Origin: Furfurilactobacillus rossiae DSM 15814
Lineage (GTDB): Bacteria > Bacillota > Bacilli > Lactobacillales > Lactobacillaceae
Reading direction: 5' to 3'
Assembly: GCF_000428925.1 (NCBI RefSeq)
Contig: NZ_AUAW01000019.1
Span: 1 to 48,775 of the forward strand
DNA length: 48,775 bases
Positions 16,455 through 24,927 of the stretch are shown in pieces. Under the pieces are notes generated by a model that had not been told where the DNA came from, ran no database searches, and saw only the letters and a program-made list of their open reading frames with translations. Within the stretch, counting starts at the first letter, position 1, and every line of letters starts with the position of its first letter. The position numbers were made by a program, and so were the translations under genes.

Positions 16455-18326
16455 ATGGACATTGACTTAATTGGAGCTGGACCCCGCGGACTGGTAGCCG
16501 CCGAACGCTTAATTGAATGGCAGCGTCAGACAAACCAGTATGACCACCTGAATTTAACATTTATCGATCCATATGGTATCGGCGGTCGGGTATGGCCAGT
16601 TGGTCAGCCCCACGAATTGCTCATGAATACGAATCCAGATTACATCACGCTGTTTACAGATGACAGTGTCCAAATGGAAGGTCCAATCGTCACCGGCCCA
16701 AATTTATACGAATGGGCACATAAGCAGGCACCAGCCTTTCTGTTTAGTCACCAATTACCTAACCGAGCTGACCTACTTACCGAAGCAGCGGCGTTAGTGC
16801 ACAACGGCTACGCATCCCGTAGCCTCTTTGGTGCTTATCAACTGTGGTTCTACGATTATCTACAACAACGTTTGCCCGAATCAGTTTCACTAATTCTCAG
16901 AAAAGAGCAGGTCCTGTCAATTCGTCATATCGAAACCACGAATCGCTACCTGTTAAAAACAGCTGTTGATCGTTTTCAAACGAACGCCGTCATCATGGCA
17001 CTTGGTCATTATGAGGATGCGCTGACCGATGAACAACAGTCGCTGTTGAACTTTGCAGACGAAAACGACTTGCACTACACGACGCCGACACAGCCACAAG
17101 AATATGATTTCACTAATTTAAAAGCCGGTGAAAACATTATTTTGCGCGGGTTGGGACTGAGTTTCTTCGATGCGGTGACGATGCTCACACAAGGTCGTGG
17201 CGGCCATTTCAATCAGGGCCAAGAGGGCGAACTCACCTATCAGCCATCTGGCATCGAGCCTCATATTATTGCCGGATCGCGCCGTGGTTTTCCCCTGCGA
17301 GCCAAGGGACGTAATGAAAAGGGTTATGGTGAACTGGATCGGCCACATTTTTTAACTCCAGATTGGTTCTCCCACTATCAAACGACCGGATCCTTAATTG
17401 GCTCTCGCTTTATCGAACAATTTCACCATGAGGCGGAGTACGTTTACTATCAACGTTTGCTTGCCTTAAAGTATCCACAGGTGGATGCTGATGAGTTCCT
17501 GCGTGAATTCGTTGCGGCCAAGGAACCATCAGCTATCGTCTTTCGCTCACCAATCGTCGAAAGCGACTATCTCAATTGGAACCAACTATTGAACCCAGCT
17601 GAATTTGTTACCAACAGCGACGATCCTAAAACCATGGCGAACTACTTGCAAACGGACGTCGAGGAAGCTCTTCTCGGTACTAAAACAGGTCCCCTAACTT
17701 CCGCACTCGAAATGTTTCGCGATTTACGTGATGTGGTTCGCAAGGTTGTTGACAACCAATTGTTACGACCAGAAGATTACCGCAACACCTTCCTCGGCCA
17801 ATTTAACAACGAAAATTCATATCTGTCTGTTGGGCCACCCGAAACTCGCATTGCCGAATTGCGAGCGTTGATTCAAGCCGGTATTGTGACACTTCTCGGA
17901 CCCAGCATGATGGCCGAAGCTGATTCGCAAACCCATCAGTTTGCCACGTGGTCAAAAGCAAAGCCTGAGGATCGCTACGAAGCCAGTTGGCTAATTGAGG
18001 CCCGTCTACCTGCCGTGTCTGCCAGCCATACACTGAACCCACTAATTCAAAATCTGATCAAAGAAGGTCTGGGCCGACCAGAACGCGTTACCATGGAAGA
18101 CGGAAGCACCTTTGAACCTGGTGGCGTTGATGTCGACATGAGTCGCAATGAACTCATCGATAGTAACGGTCAGCATCGGACCGGTCTTTACTTTTGGGGT
18201 GTCCCGACAGAAGGCCGGCACTGGTTTACAACAGCCAGCCCACGGCCCGGAGTGAATGACAATCTCCTGCGAACCGCGGACGCCACCGTCGCTGATTTAT
18301 TTCACACATTCACAGGTGTTCAATGA
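16455..18326 (+). CDS. Large FAD/NAD(P)-binding protein (HpyO-like, NAD_binding_9 type)
   Basis: 623 residues. It begins MDIDLIGAGPRGLVAAERL, a GxGxxG Rossmann loop, and has GGRVWPVGQPHELLMNT and IIMALGHYED typical of the FAD/NAD(P)-binding proteins of this size in lactobacilli. A second dinucleotide-type loop GLGLSFFDAVTML is near residue 240. The C-terminus has LYFWGVPTEGRHWFTTASPRPGVNDNLLR. It is a cytoplasmic flavoprotein, with its reaction unknown. GGAGG precedes the ATG. nnrE follows after 28 nt, and the OmdA-like gene follows that, giving a probable operon. Confidence 0.8.
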   Translation: MDIDLIGAGPRGLVAAERLIEWQRQTNQYDHLNLTFIDPYGIGGRVWPVGQPHELLMNTNPDYITLFTDDSVQMEGPIVTGPNLYEWAHKQAPAFLFSHQLPNRADLLTEAAALVHNGYASRSLFGAYQLWFYDYLQQRLPESVSLILRKEQVLSIRHIETTNRYLLKTAVDRFQTNAVIMALGHYEDALTDEQQSLLNFADENDLHYTTPTQPQEYDFTNLKAGENIILRGLGLSFFDAVTMLTQGRGGHFNQGQEGELTYQPSGIEPHIIAGSRRGFPLRAKGRNEKGYGELDRPHFLTPDWFSHYQTTGSLIGSRFIEQFHHEAEYVYYQRLLALKYPQVDADEFLREFVAAKEPSAIVFRSPIVESDYLNWNQLLNPAEFVTNSDDPKTMANYLQTDVEEALLGTKTGPLTSALEMFRDLRDVVRKVVDNQLLRPEDYRNTFLGQFNNENSYLSVGPPETRIAELRALIQAGIVTLLGPSMMAEADSQTHQFATWSKAKPEDRYEASWLIEARLPAVSASHTLNPLIQNLIKEGLGRPERVTMEDGSTFEPGGVDVDMSRNELIDSNGQHRTGLYFWGVPTEGRHWFTTASPRPGVNDNLLRTADATVADLFHTFTGVQ

Positions 18327-18354
18327 TTCTTTGATTAAGGAAGCGTAACTCATT

Positions 18355-19011
18355 ATGGCAACAACGTACATTACGGCAGCACAGTCACAAGCATTTGACG
18401 CATACACGATGAATCAAATTGGTATCCCTTCAATGGTTCTGATGGAACGGGCAGCGCTTGCTGTCGCCCATCAAATAGTAAACAGTACCAGTTTTGATTT
18501 AAACAATGTATTAGTGGTTGCAGGCACGGGTAACAACGGCGGTGATGGCGTGGCCGTTGCCAGATTGCTACACCTAAATCACATTCCAGTGACGATTTGG
18601 TTGCTCGGTAATCGTGACCATGCTTCTGAACAAACGCAACAACAGCTGACGATTGCCGATCATTACAACATCCCCGTTATCGCTGATCAACCTGACATGG
18701 CAAATTACACAACAGTCGTGGACGCTATCTTTGGCGTCGGTCTCTCACGTGACATTACTGGTAAGTTTGCTGACGTGGTCGATGCCATTAACGCCGCCAA
18801 GGCTAATGTGATGGCAATTGACATGCCCACTGGCCTCGGTACAGACGACGGCCAAATAATGGGCACCGTTGTTGAAGCCACAGAAACAGTGACGATGAGT
18901 TATAACAAACTTGGTTTGGCAACCGATAACGGCCGTCGTTTTGGCGGCATTGTGACAGTTGCCGATATTGGCATTTACGACCCAGCAACACTGACTGAAA
19001 GGAAGTCTTGA
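18355..19011 (+). CDS. nnrE: NAD(P)H-hydrate epimerase (YjeF N-terminal domain)
   Basis: 218 residues. VVAGTGNNGGDGVAVARLL is the signature of the YjeF N-terminal epimerase domain, with VVDAIFGVGLSRDITGKF and AIDMPTGLGTDDG containing the catalytic Asp. It epimerises R- to S-NAD(P)H hydrate so that a separate dehydratase can repair it. No C-terminal dehydratase domain is fused. The neighbouring gene upstream encodes a nucleotide-binding flavoprotein, a sensible partner. Confidence 0.9.
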   Translation: MATTYITAAQSQAFDAYTMNQIGIPSMVLMERAALAVAHQIVNSTSFDLNNVLVVAGTGNNGGDGVAVARLLHLNHIPVTIWLLGNRDHASEQTQQQLTIADHYNIPVIADQPDMANYTTVVDAIFGVGLSRDITGKFADVVDAINAAKANVMAIDMPTGLGTDDGQIMGTVVEATETVTMSYNKLGLATDNGRRFGGIVTVADIGIYDPATLTERKS

Positions 19012-19014
19012 ATC

Positions 19015-19266
19015 ATGGCAGAAAAGAATAAAACGCTAGATGATTTTGAAACGAACGTTCCTGAAGTAGCAAATTTGTTGGCTAACGACCGTGAGATGCA
19101 AACCTTCTTTAGAAAGCTGACCCCGGGATACCAACGTGAATGGGCGCGCTACATTTTCGATGTTAAATCGGAAACAACTAAAGAAGCCCACATTGCCACC
19201 ATGAAAACAGTGTTCAAAGCTGGTTATAAATCCAAACGTGCATACGATCAACGTGAGGTTGAATAA
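19015..19266 (+). CDS. YdeI/OmpD-associated (OmdA) domain protein
   Basis: 83 residues. FFRKLTPGYQREWARYIFDVKSETTKEAHIATMKTVFKAGYKSKRAYD is the C-terminal helical motif of YdeI/OmdA-family proteins (LTPxYQREWxRYI.xAKxxET..RR). The family has been linked to bacteriocin and peptide tolerance in other bacteria, but the mechanism is unclear. It lies 3 nt after nnrE with the ribosome binding site GGAAG inside the nnrE end, so it is co-translated. Confidence 0.8.
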   Translation: MAEKNKTLDDFETNVPEVANLLANDREMQTFFRKLTPGYQREWARYIFDVKSETTKEAHIATMKTVFKAGYKSKRAYDQREVE

Positions 19267-19320
19267 AGAAAAGAAACTGGGACATAACGCCTCAATTCAA
19301 TTTCTAATGAAACGTCAACA

Positions 19321-19396
19321 GGCAATTTTTCTTCAACCGCAAAGGGTCATGCGGATGAAAAATTGCCGCAAAGGGTCATGCGGATGAAAAATTGCC
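19321..19396. repeat. Hairpin plus 29-bp tandem duplication
   Basis: GGCAATTTTTC..CCGC at 19321-19340 pairs with GCGG..GAAAAATTGCC at 19351-19367. The block 19339-19367 is repeated exactly at 19368-19396, so the left arm can pair with either copy. It is preceded by GGGACATAAC at 19280, a motif also found at both ends of the adjoining palindrome. Confidence 0.8.
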
Positions 19397-19402
19397 GCAA
19401 AC

Positions 19403-19517
19403 GCGGGACATAACACTGACTTTTTCTCATCTAACGCGAATAAGGCATTCATGGGAAAAACACCCATGAACGCCTTATTCGCGTTACCTGAGAAAGCCAA
19501 AACGTGTTATGTCCCGC
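19403..19517. repeat. 115-bp near-perfect palindrome bounded by GCGGGACATAACAC
   Basis: The left arm (from GCGGGACATAACAC at 19403) and the right arm (ending GTGTTATGTCCCGC at 19517) pair nearly throughout. They include ACGCGAATAAGGC and TTCATGGG with their complements around an AAAAAC loop. It can end transcription from both the operon before it and the toxin-antitoxin pair after it. The sharp GGGACATAAC ends suggest a small non-autonomous mobile repeat. No target duplication could be confirmed. Confidence 0.75.
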
Positions 19518-19535
19518 TCTCTTTTAATTCAAAAA

Positions 19536-19853
19536 CTATATTTTGTGATTATCTTTTTTGATTCGACTAACCGCATTGTGATAAACAATATCATCCTGCC
19601 GCCGACCGATTGCAACGATATCAATGATTGCAATCGTATCCTTCTCTTGACCAAACACGATTCGCAAGCCCATCTTGCGATTTTTCAATTTGCGATATCC
19701 TATGAGATCCCCTAGCAATGGTTGACCACAGTTAAGTCCTAAAATTTGAATTCTGGAGATTGCTTTATCAACAAAAGCCTTTTGTGAGCCGTCAAGTTTT
19801 TGATAATCCCGTACAGCATCCTTCAGATAACGAACACTAAATTTCTTTGCCAT
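19536..19853 (-). CDS. RelE/ParE-family toxin (type II toxin-antitoxin)
   Basis: About 105 residues. KKFSVRYLKDAVRDYQKLDGSQKAFVDKAISRIQ, LLGDLIGYRKLKNRKMGLRIVFGQEKDTIAIIDIVAIGRR is the RelE/ParE fold with its basic RKLKNRKxGLRIVF core. It is likely an mRNA interferase or gyrase inhibitor. The start is the ATG at 19853, with GGGAG 5 nt before it inside the antitoxin stop region. The two genes are separated by 2 nt. Confidence 0.88.
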   Translation of the reverse strand: MAKKFSVRYLKDAVRDYQKLDGSQKAFVDKAISRIQILGLNCGQPLLGDLIGYRKLKNRKMGLRIVFGQEKDTIAIIDIVAIGRRQDDIVYHNAVSRIKKDNHKI

Positions 19854-19855
19854 TA

Positions 19856-20164
19856 TTACTCCCAACCATCATCTGGATCTAGTTGATCGGGAATACTATT
19901 TTTGGATACTTTATCGGCCGAAATTCTAGTACCATCATCATTATTAATTGCTTCTCGTGCCTTTTCCTCGGCTTCAATATCTAAAAGCCTTTCTTGTGCT
20001 TCAACTAATTGTTGATACTGTTTCGGAGTTAAGGTCACGCTAACAGCTTTACCTCGATTTAACACATATACACCTGTGTTGAGATCGGCGGCCATTTTGG
20101 CAATTTTAGCTGGACTTTTTTTAACATCAGTCGTGCTGACGGTTGGAACATCCAAAATTTTCAT
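19856..20164 (-). CDS. Phd/YefM-family antitoxin
   Basis: 102 residues. MKILDVPTVSTTDVKKSPAKIAKMAADLNTGVYVLNRGKAVSVTLTPKQYQQLVEA is the Phd/YefM DNA-binding N-terminus. The acidic C-terminus (IPDQLDPDDGWE) is the toxin-binding tail. It neutralises the RelE-like toxin and should repress the operon. The start at 20164 is 9 nt after GGAGG. An ATG at 20173 directly abuts the ribosome binding site. Confidence 0.88.
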   Translation of the reverse strand: MKILDVPTVSTTDVKKSPAKIAKMAADLNTGVYVLNRGKAVSVTLTPKQYQQLVEAQERLLDIEAEEKAREAINNDDGTRISADKVSKNSIPDQLDPDDGWE

Positions 20165-20257
20165 AGTAGCCATCCTCCTTTTCTTTAGTTTATTATATCG
20201 CATCATTAAAAGTCTATAAATAAGCTTTAATTAGACCTTTTAAAATTTCTTTGAAGT

Positions 20258-20293
20258 AAAAAAAGATATCCAATGTATTGTCCATTGGATATC
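20258..20293 (-). terminator. Terminator of pepN
   Basis: On the minus strand, GATATCCAATG pairs with CATTGGATATC and is followed by seven T. It lies 17 nt after the pepN stop codon. Confidence 0.9.
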
Positions 20294-20309
20294 CTACTCT
20301 CGGCTCTTC

Positions 20310-22844
20310 TTATTTTACAGCTTTCGCAACGGCAGCATTGACCTTGGCTTGTTCAGCTTCAATCAGTGCAACCCGACTTTCGATAACCTTAGTATCCATT
20401 TGGATTTCGCGAGTTAAGCCAGGTGTGTTGAGTTTTGGTTCAAAGAAGGCTTTGAATTCAGCTAAGCGTTCTGGTGTCTTGAAGACATCAGCAGTTCGTG
20501 TGATAAATGTTGCAAATTCCATATCACCACCAACAGTCTTTTCAAGCCATGACCATTCGTCACGAATCCAGTCCCATGCAGCTTGCTGACCATCTTTATT
20601 CAGCAATAGTTCATAGTACCAACCGCGAAGGTCTTGTGGCTTAATGACATCAGCATTTTCAAACTGTGCAATGGTCTTTTTCACCAAAGCAGCGTCCTTA
20701 GTTGCTGTGATTCCTTCCAACAGAGATGTCTTGTAGCTAGCGTCAGAAGTCTTCTGATAAGCTGTCAAGAACTTGTTGAAGAGTTCCTCACTACCAAACT
20801 CACGCATTTCATTGATCAAAATGTATGGACGTAAGGTTGCATTCAACGTTTCCAACTTGTCCGCATTGGCTTGGTATAAGTCGTGAGCAGCCGCAATTGA
20901 ATCAGCATTTTTGGCAAACATTGAGGCACCCAAAACGATTGGCCGTGTCATCTGGTCATCATTGGACTCACCATCCTTGGCTTCCCAACCCAAACGAGCA
21001 ACCTGCTTTGCACTCAGTTTGCCATACAATTGACGCAATTGCGTTTCTTCTGGTGTGTCAGGCAACGTAAATTTACGTAAGTTTCCTGCAACCGTGTATA
21101 AAGCAGTGTTGACGATTGTTGATTTACTGTCAGCAAACTGTGTCAGCAATGGCACGATTGCTGCATATGACAGTTGTCGACCATCGGCCAGCATCCGCAT
21201 GTCTTGCAACAATTGCAACTCATCAATACTGTCTAACTCATCTTTATGAGCTAAAATATCCTGCATCAAGGTGTCATCGTATTCCACAATGAAGTGAGAG
21301 TTATTGCCAACGTTCAAACGGAATGGTTTTCCATTTGATTGACGTAAAGCATCGTAATCGCCTAAGACAATCTGCTTATCTTTCATGATGGTTGGTGTTT
21401 CTTTGAAGTTACCGTTCAACGGAATCTGCCATTCACGACCGGCATCCTTACCATCACCAACAAAGAATTGTTTCTGAGACAATGTCAGTTTGCCATCCAC
21501 CACAGCGGCATTAACCACTGGATAACCTGGCTGTTCCAACCATGAGTTCATGACTGCACCAACATCCATGCCAGAAGCTTCACCCAAGGCTGCCCATAAG
21601 TCAGCGCCAGTGGCATTGCCATAATGATGCGCGGCGAAGTAAGCCTTCAAGCCAGCGCGCAACTTATCATCACCAAGCAATGCACGTACCATAACCAGCA
21701 TCCGCGCACCCTTAGCATAAACGATATCTGGGTCAAACAACGAATCAATTTCAGCTGGATTGTTAACCTGCACGTGAACAGGTTGAACACCATCCGTCGC
21801 GTCACGGTTCAACGCACCAGGAACGTCGGAAGTTTGGAACATTTCCCAAACGTGCCAATCTGGCTCTAAAGCATCGACAGCCACGTATTCCATCATGTTG
21901 GCAAAACTTTCGTTCAACCACAGATCGTCCCACCACTTCATGGTTACAAGGTCACCGAACCATTGATGGGCCAGTTCATGGGCAACAACGGTCGCAACCA
22001 GTTGTTTCATCCGTAATGAGGTGTTATTCGGATCCAACACCAGGTAAGCTTCACGGTATGTAACTAAGCCCCAGTTTTCCATCGCACCAGCCGAGAAATC
22101 AGGCAGTGCCAATTGCCATGAATGTGGTAGTGGATATGGTGTTTGATAGAAGTCTTCGTAGAATTCAATTGAGCGTTTGGCAATGTCCAACGCAAAGTTC
22201 AGTTCGTTAGCCTTGTGGGCCTTGGTTGCAAATACACCGACTTTCACGCCACTCTCCGTGGTTGTCTGCTTGCTTTGTAAATCACCAAAGGCAAAGGCAA
22301 TCAGATATGTCGACATCCGTACAGTTGTGTCGAAGTAGTGCACGCCGTTTTCAGTGCGTACTTCTGGCATGTTAGCTAACACTGTTTCGCCAGGTTGTTC
22401 ATCAAACTTCAATGCTAGGTCAAAGGTAGCTTTGGCTTCTGGTTCATCGACAGATGGGAACGCCTGGCGAGCAAACGTTGTTTCAAACTGAGTTCCGATG
22501 ATTTGCTTCTTTTCACCGTTTAACTCGTAGTATGACGGGTAAATGCCCATCATGCTGTCCGTTAGTGGCGCCGAGTACTCAATCGCTACCGTCACTTCGC
22601 CGGTCTTAGGCAGCGTAATGTTAACTACCTCAGCAGCATCATCCGTCGTGAATGGAACGTCCTGACTGTCAACTTTAACGCTGGCAATGGTCATGCCCTT
22701 CTGGTTCACTTGAATGTCTGTGGTCTTGGCATCCCCGGTAATGGTAGATGTCCCACTAATTTTCTTCGTATCACGTTCAACATCAATAAATAAGTTGTAG
22801 TGACTTGGTTGAAATTTCTGATAAATTCGTGTTATTTCGGCCAT
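20310..22844 (-). CDS. pepN: Aminopeptidase N (M1 family metallopeptidase)
   Basis: 844 residues, the usual length for lactobacillal PepN. The exopeptidase motif GAMENWG and the zinc motif HELAHQWFGDLVTMKWWDDLWLNESFA (HExxH, with the third ligand Glu 18 residues later) are near residues 255 and 288. The C-terminal half is the helical ERAP1-like domain. It is a cytoplasmic general aminopeptidase for peptides taken up from protein breakdown. GAGGGGAAATT precedes the ATG, and a TATAAT -10 lies at 22876-22881 on the minus strand. It is monocistronic. Confidence 0.96.
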   Translation of the reverse strand: MAEITRIYQKFQPSHYNLFIDVERDTKKISGTSTITGDAKTTDIQVNQKGMTIASVKVDSQDVPFTTDDAAEVVNITLPKTGEVTVAIEYSAPLTDSMMGIYPSYYELNGEKKQIIGTQFETTFARQAFPSVDEPEAKATFDLALKFDEQPGETVLANMPEVRTENGVHYFDTTVRMSTYLIAFAFGDLQSKQTTTESGVKVGVFATKAHKANELNFALDIAKRSIEFYEDFYQTPYPLPHSWQLALPDFSAGAMENWGLVTYREAYLVLDPNNTSLRMKQLVATVVAHELAHQWFGDLVTMKWWDDLWLNESFANMMEYVAVDALEPDWHVWEMFQTSDVPGALNRDATDGVQPVHVQVNNPAEIDSLFDPDIVYAKGARMLVMVRALLGDDKLRAGLKAYFAAHHYGNATGADLWAALGEASGMDVGAVMNSWLEQPGYPVVNAAVVDGKLTLSQKQFFVGDGKDAGREWQIPLNGNFKETPTIMKDKQIVLGDYDALRQSNGKPFRLNVGNNSHFIVEYDDTLMQDILAHKDELDSIDELQLLQDMRMLADGRQLSYAAIVPLLTQFADSKSTIVNTALYTVAGNLRKFTLPDTPEETQLRQLYGKLSAKQVARLGWEAKDGESNDDQMTRPIVLGASMFAKNADSIAAAHDLYQANADKLETLNATLRPYILINEMREFGSEELFNKFLTAYQKTSDASYKTSLLEGITATKDAALVKKTIAQFENADVIKPQDLRGWYYELLLNKDGQQAAWDWIRDEWSWLEKTVGGDMEFATFITRTADVFKTPERLAEFKAFFEPKLNTPGLTREIQMDTKVIESRVALIEAEQAKVNAAVAKAVK

Positions 22845-22916
22845 AATTTCCCCTCGATTACATTAGAATACTCTAATTATACGCCATTCCATTTGTCTTT
22901 TGTGGTCCAACTAGGA

Positions 22917-23252
22917 TTACCGTTGCGCAATAATTTTGTTGGCTTCGCTTTCCAAACGGAATAAAGTGCCTTCTGGACTTTGCCGATAATCGTTAGCGAA
23001 TGTGGCACTCATCGGCTTCACACGCCCCACCCGTTTGCCCATAATGTCTTCAATGACGAGATCTTCGCCATCCCAGAGCACATCATCATAGTGACCATCA
23101 AGCAAATAGTCGGCCCAATACTGCAACGTATCGTGAACAGCGTCTTTCATGACTTTCTCTTCAGTCACAACATCAGCACCATGACGTGTTTCGTTCAATT
23201 CTTGCACCTTTAAAACGACCTCATGCATGTTTTCTGGTATTTCTTGACTCAT
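22917..23252 (-). CDS. Conserved-looking small acidic protein of unknown function
   Basis: 111 residues, not recognised. Acidic and soluble, with no signal or membrane segment. The centre DGHYDDVLWDGEDLVIEDIMGKRVGRVKP looks like a short beta-rich part between helices. The GAGGTG ribosome binding site before the ATG is good. It lies 72 nt upstream of pepN on the same strand. The pepN -10 box is in between, so the genes may be separately transcribed. Confidence 0.65.
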   Translation of the reverse strand: MSQEIPENMHEVVLKVQELNETRHGADVVTEEKVMKDAVHDTLQYWADYLLDGHYDDVLWDGEDLVIEDIMGKRVGRVKPMSATFANDYRQSPEGTLFRLESEANKIIAQR

Positions 23253-23661
23253 TTTTTCACCTCATTGATAAATCTACATATTAAAAATAACAAACCCAAA
23301 CGTGCATGTGTGACTGCCACATAGTGGAAATCCATAGCAGTTAACGTCAGCTCTAATTATACCGTTTACCATCGCTTTCGCATAAAGGTTTGCACCACAA
23401 CTTTGGACGCTTGCGGACGCTCACGGTCGTCAAAATTGACTACAAACATTCATTTTATTTAATCCAAATCAAGCACTGTTATGTGCCATGGCCTTAATAT
23501 AAATACTGTAATTAAATCAAACTAACAAATTTATTGTCACACACCAATCCGGGCAAACACGCCTAAAGTACAAAAAAATGCGTAATTGCTAAAAATTTGG
23601 TAACCTTGCGTCGTAGTGAAAAAGATTTACTAACATGTGCTTAGCTTAGGAGGTTACACTT
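23253..23661. other. 409-nt divergent intergenic region without a gene
   Basis: This holds the promoter regions of the 22917 gene (minus) and the GAPDH gene (plus). A GC-rich stretch at 23407-23435 contains the direct repeat GGACGC-TTGC-GGACGC and could form a hairpin. Close to the GAPDH gene, TTGCGT at about 23606 could be a -35, but I see no clean -10. No element of the E family and no open frame of interest are seen. Confidence 0.4.
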
Positions 23662-24669
23662 ATGGCAAATATTGGTATTAACGGTTTTGGACGAATCGGC
23701 CGGGACTCCTTCCGGCGGATGTTGGCGCTTAACGATCCTGATTTAAACGTGGTCGCCATTAATGATTTGACGAGTCCAGCAATGCTGGCCTACTTACTTA
23801 AATACGACTCAACGTTTGGTATCTTTGATGCTGACGTAAGCTCCACAGATGATTCGTTGATCGTTAACGGTAAAAAAATTCGGGTATACGCTGAACGTAA
23901 TGCCGCCCAAATTCCGTGGGTCGCAAACGACGGTGTTGACATCGTCCTTGAATGTACAGGCTTCTATACATCGAAAGAGAAGTCCCAAGCACATTTAGAC
24001 GCTGGCGCCAAGAAAGTAGTCATTTCTGCACCAGCTGGGCCGATTAAGACACTTGTTGAAGATGTTAACGATGATTTGATTGCCCATGATGACCAAATTG
24101 TTTCAGTCGGTTCCTGCACAACTAACGCCTTAGCACCGATGGCTTACTTCTTAAATAAGGAATTCGGCTTGGAAGTTGGCACAATCACCGCGATTCACGC
24201 TTTCACCAGCTCACAAAATCTACTCGACGGTCCTAAGGGCAAAAAATTCCGGCCAAACCGGACCGCATCGTCGAACACCATTCCTCATTCAACCGGCGCG
24301 GCTAGCGCAATTGGCTTGGTTATCCCCGAGCTTGAAGGCCGTCCAAACGGTCACGCACAACGGGTTGCTGTTATTGATGGTTCCATTTGTGAACTCGTTT
24401 CTATTTTGGACAAAAAGGTAACTGCCGACGAAGTCAACGCAGCCATCAAACCGTACACAGAAAACAATCCAGCATTTGGTTGGAACGAGGATGAAATCGT
24501 TTCTAGCGATATCATTGGCGACACCCACGGTGCAGTCTTTGACCCAACGCAAACGGAAGTCACTGGAAATGGGGACTTCCAAGTTGTTAAGACGCACACT
24601 TGGTTCGACAATGAATTCGGTTTTGTCTGCAACATGATTCGGATTCTGAAAAAAGAAGCTGTGGCATAA
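23662..24669 (+). CDS. gap: Glyceraldehyde-3-phosphate dehydrogenase, stand-alone divergent form
   Basis: 335 residues. The NAD loop is INGFGRIGR, with VAINDL giving the Asp of NAD-specific enzymes. The catalytic Cys lies in [10 protein letters not shown] and the catalytic His in [10 protein letters not shown]. The catalytic half is unusual: [28 protein letters not shown] and [12 protein letters not shown] replace the more common DGP..D.RRARAA..NIIP and RVPV..GS. It oxidises glyceraldehyde 3-phosphate in glycolysis or the phosphoketolase pathway. No cggR, pgk or tpi is adjacent. GGAGG precedes the ATG. Confidence 0.9.
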   Translation: MANIGINGFGRIGRDSFRRMLALNDPDLNVVAINDLTSPAMLAYLLKYDSTFGIFDADVSSTDDSLIVNGKKIRVYAERNAAQIPWVANDGVDIVLECTGFYTSKEKSQAHLDAGAKKVVISAPAGPIKTLVEDVNDDLIAHDDQIVSVGSCTTNALAPMAYFLNKEFGLEVGTITAIHAFTSSQNLLDGPKGKKFRPNRTASSNTIPHSTGAASAIGLVIPELEGRPNGHAQRVAVIDGSICELVSILDKKVTADEVNAAIKPYTENNPAFGWNEDEIVSSDIIGDTHGAVFDPTQTEVTGNGDFQVVKTHTWFDNEFGFVCNMIRILKKEAVA

Positions 24670-24683
24670 ATAACATTTAGTGG

Positions 24684-24731
24684 AAAAAAAGTGATAGACT
24701 CCCGTGCAACTGGGGGTCTATCACTTTTTAG
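24684..24731 (+). terminator. Terminator of the GAPDH gene
   Basis: AAAAAAGTGATAGACTCCC pairs with GGGGGTCTATCACTTTTT around an 8-nt loop. It can work for both convergent genes. Confidence 0.92.
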
Positions 24732-24744
24732 TATCGCAAATCTC

Positions 24745-24927
24745 CTAAGCTTCCTTTAAAGACTTGTGATGATTCAGAACTTTCTCTACTTTCCTACCGC
24801 GCTCACTGTTGGCCGCATCACGATAGGCTGCTTTTTCTTCTTCAGTTGCATTCTTTTCAAATACGAAAACATCATTATTGTATTTTGCTCGCAATGTTTT
24901 CATGAATTTTTGAGCATCATTTTCCAT
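24745..24927 (-). CDS. Small charged protein, possible partner of the zeta-type toxin
   Basis: 60 residues, not recognised. It is highly charged and helical (FMKTLRAKYNNDVFVFEKNATEEEKAAYRDAANSERGRKVEKVLNHHKSLKEA). Its ATG lies inside the end of the upstream zeta-toxin gene, with an 11-nt overlap, and GGAGG sits in the toxin's last codons, so the two are translationally coupled. Size and charge fit an antitoxin, but known epsilon and PezA antitoxins lie upstream of the toxin, so this is only an inference. Confidence 0.6.
   Translation of the reverse strand: MENDAQKFMKTLRAKYNNDVFVFEKNATEEEKAAYRDAANSERGRKVEKVLNHHKSLKEA

Noticed and set aside
19339-19396. CRISPR array
   Set aside because: Only two directly abutting copies of a 29-bp unit without spacers, and no cas genes.
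23400-23440. Partial E element in the GAPDH upstream region
   Set aside because: Some words (CGCTTGCGG, GTCAAAATTGAC) resemble the long-core ends, but the GGGACCGGT core and hairpins are absent.
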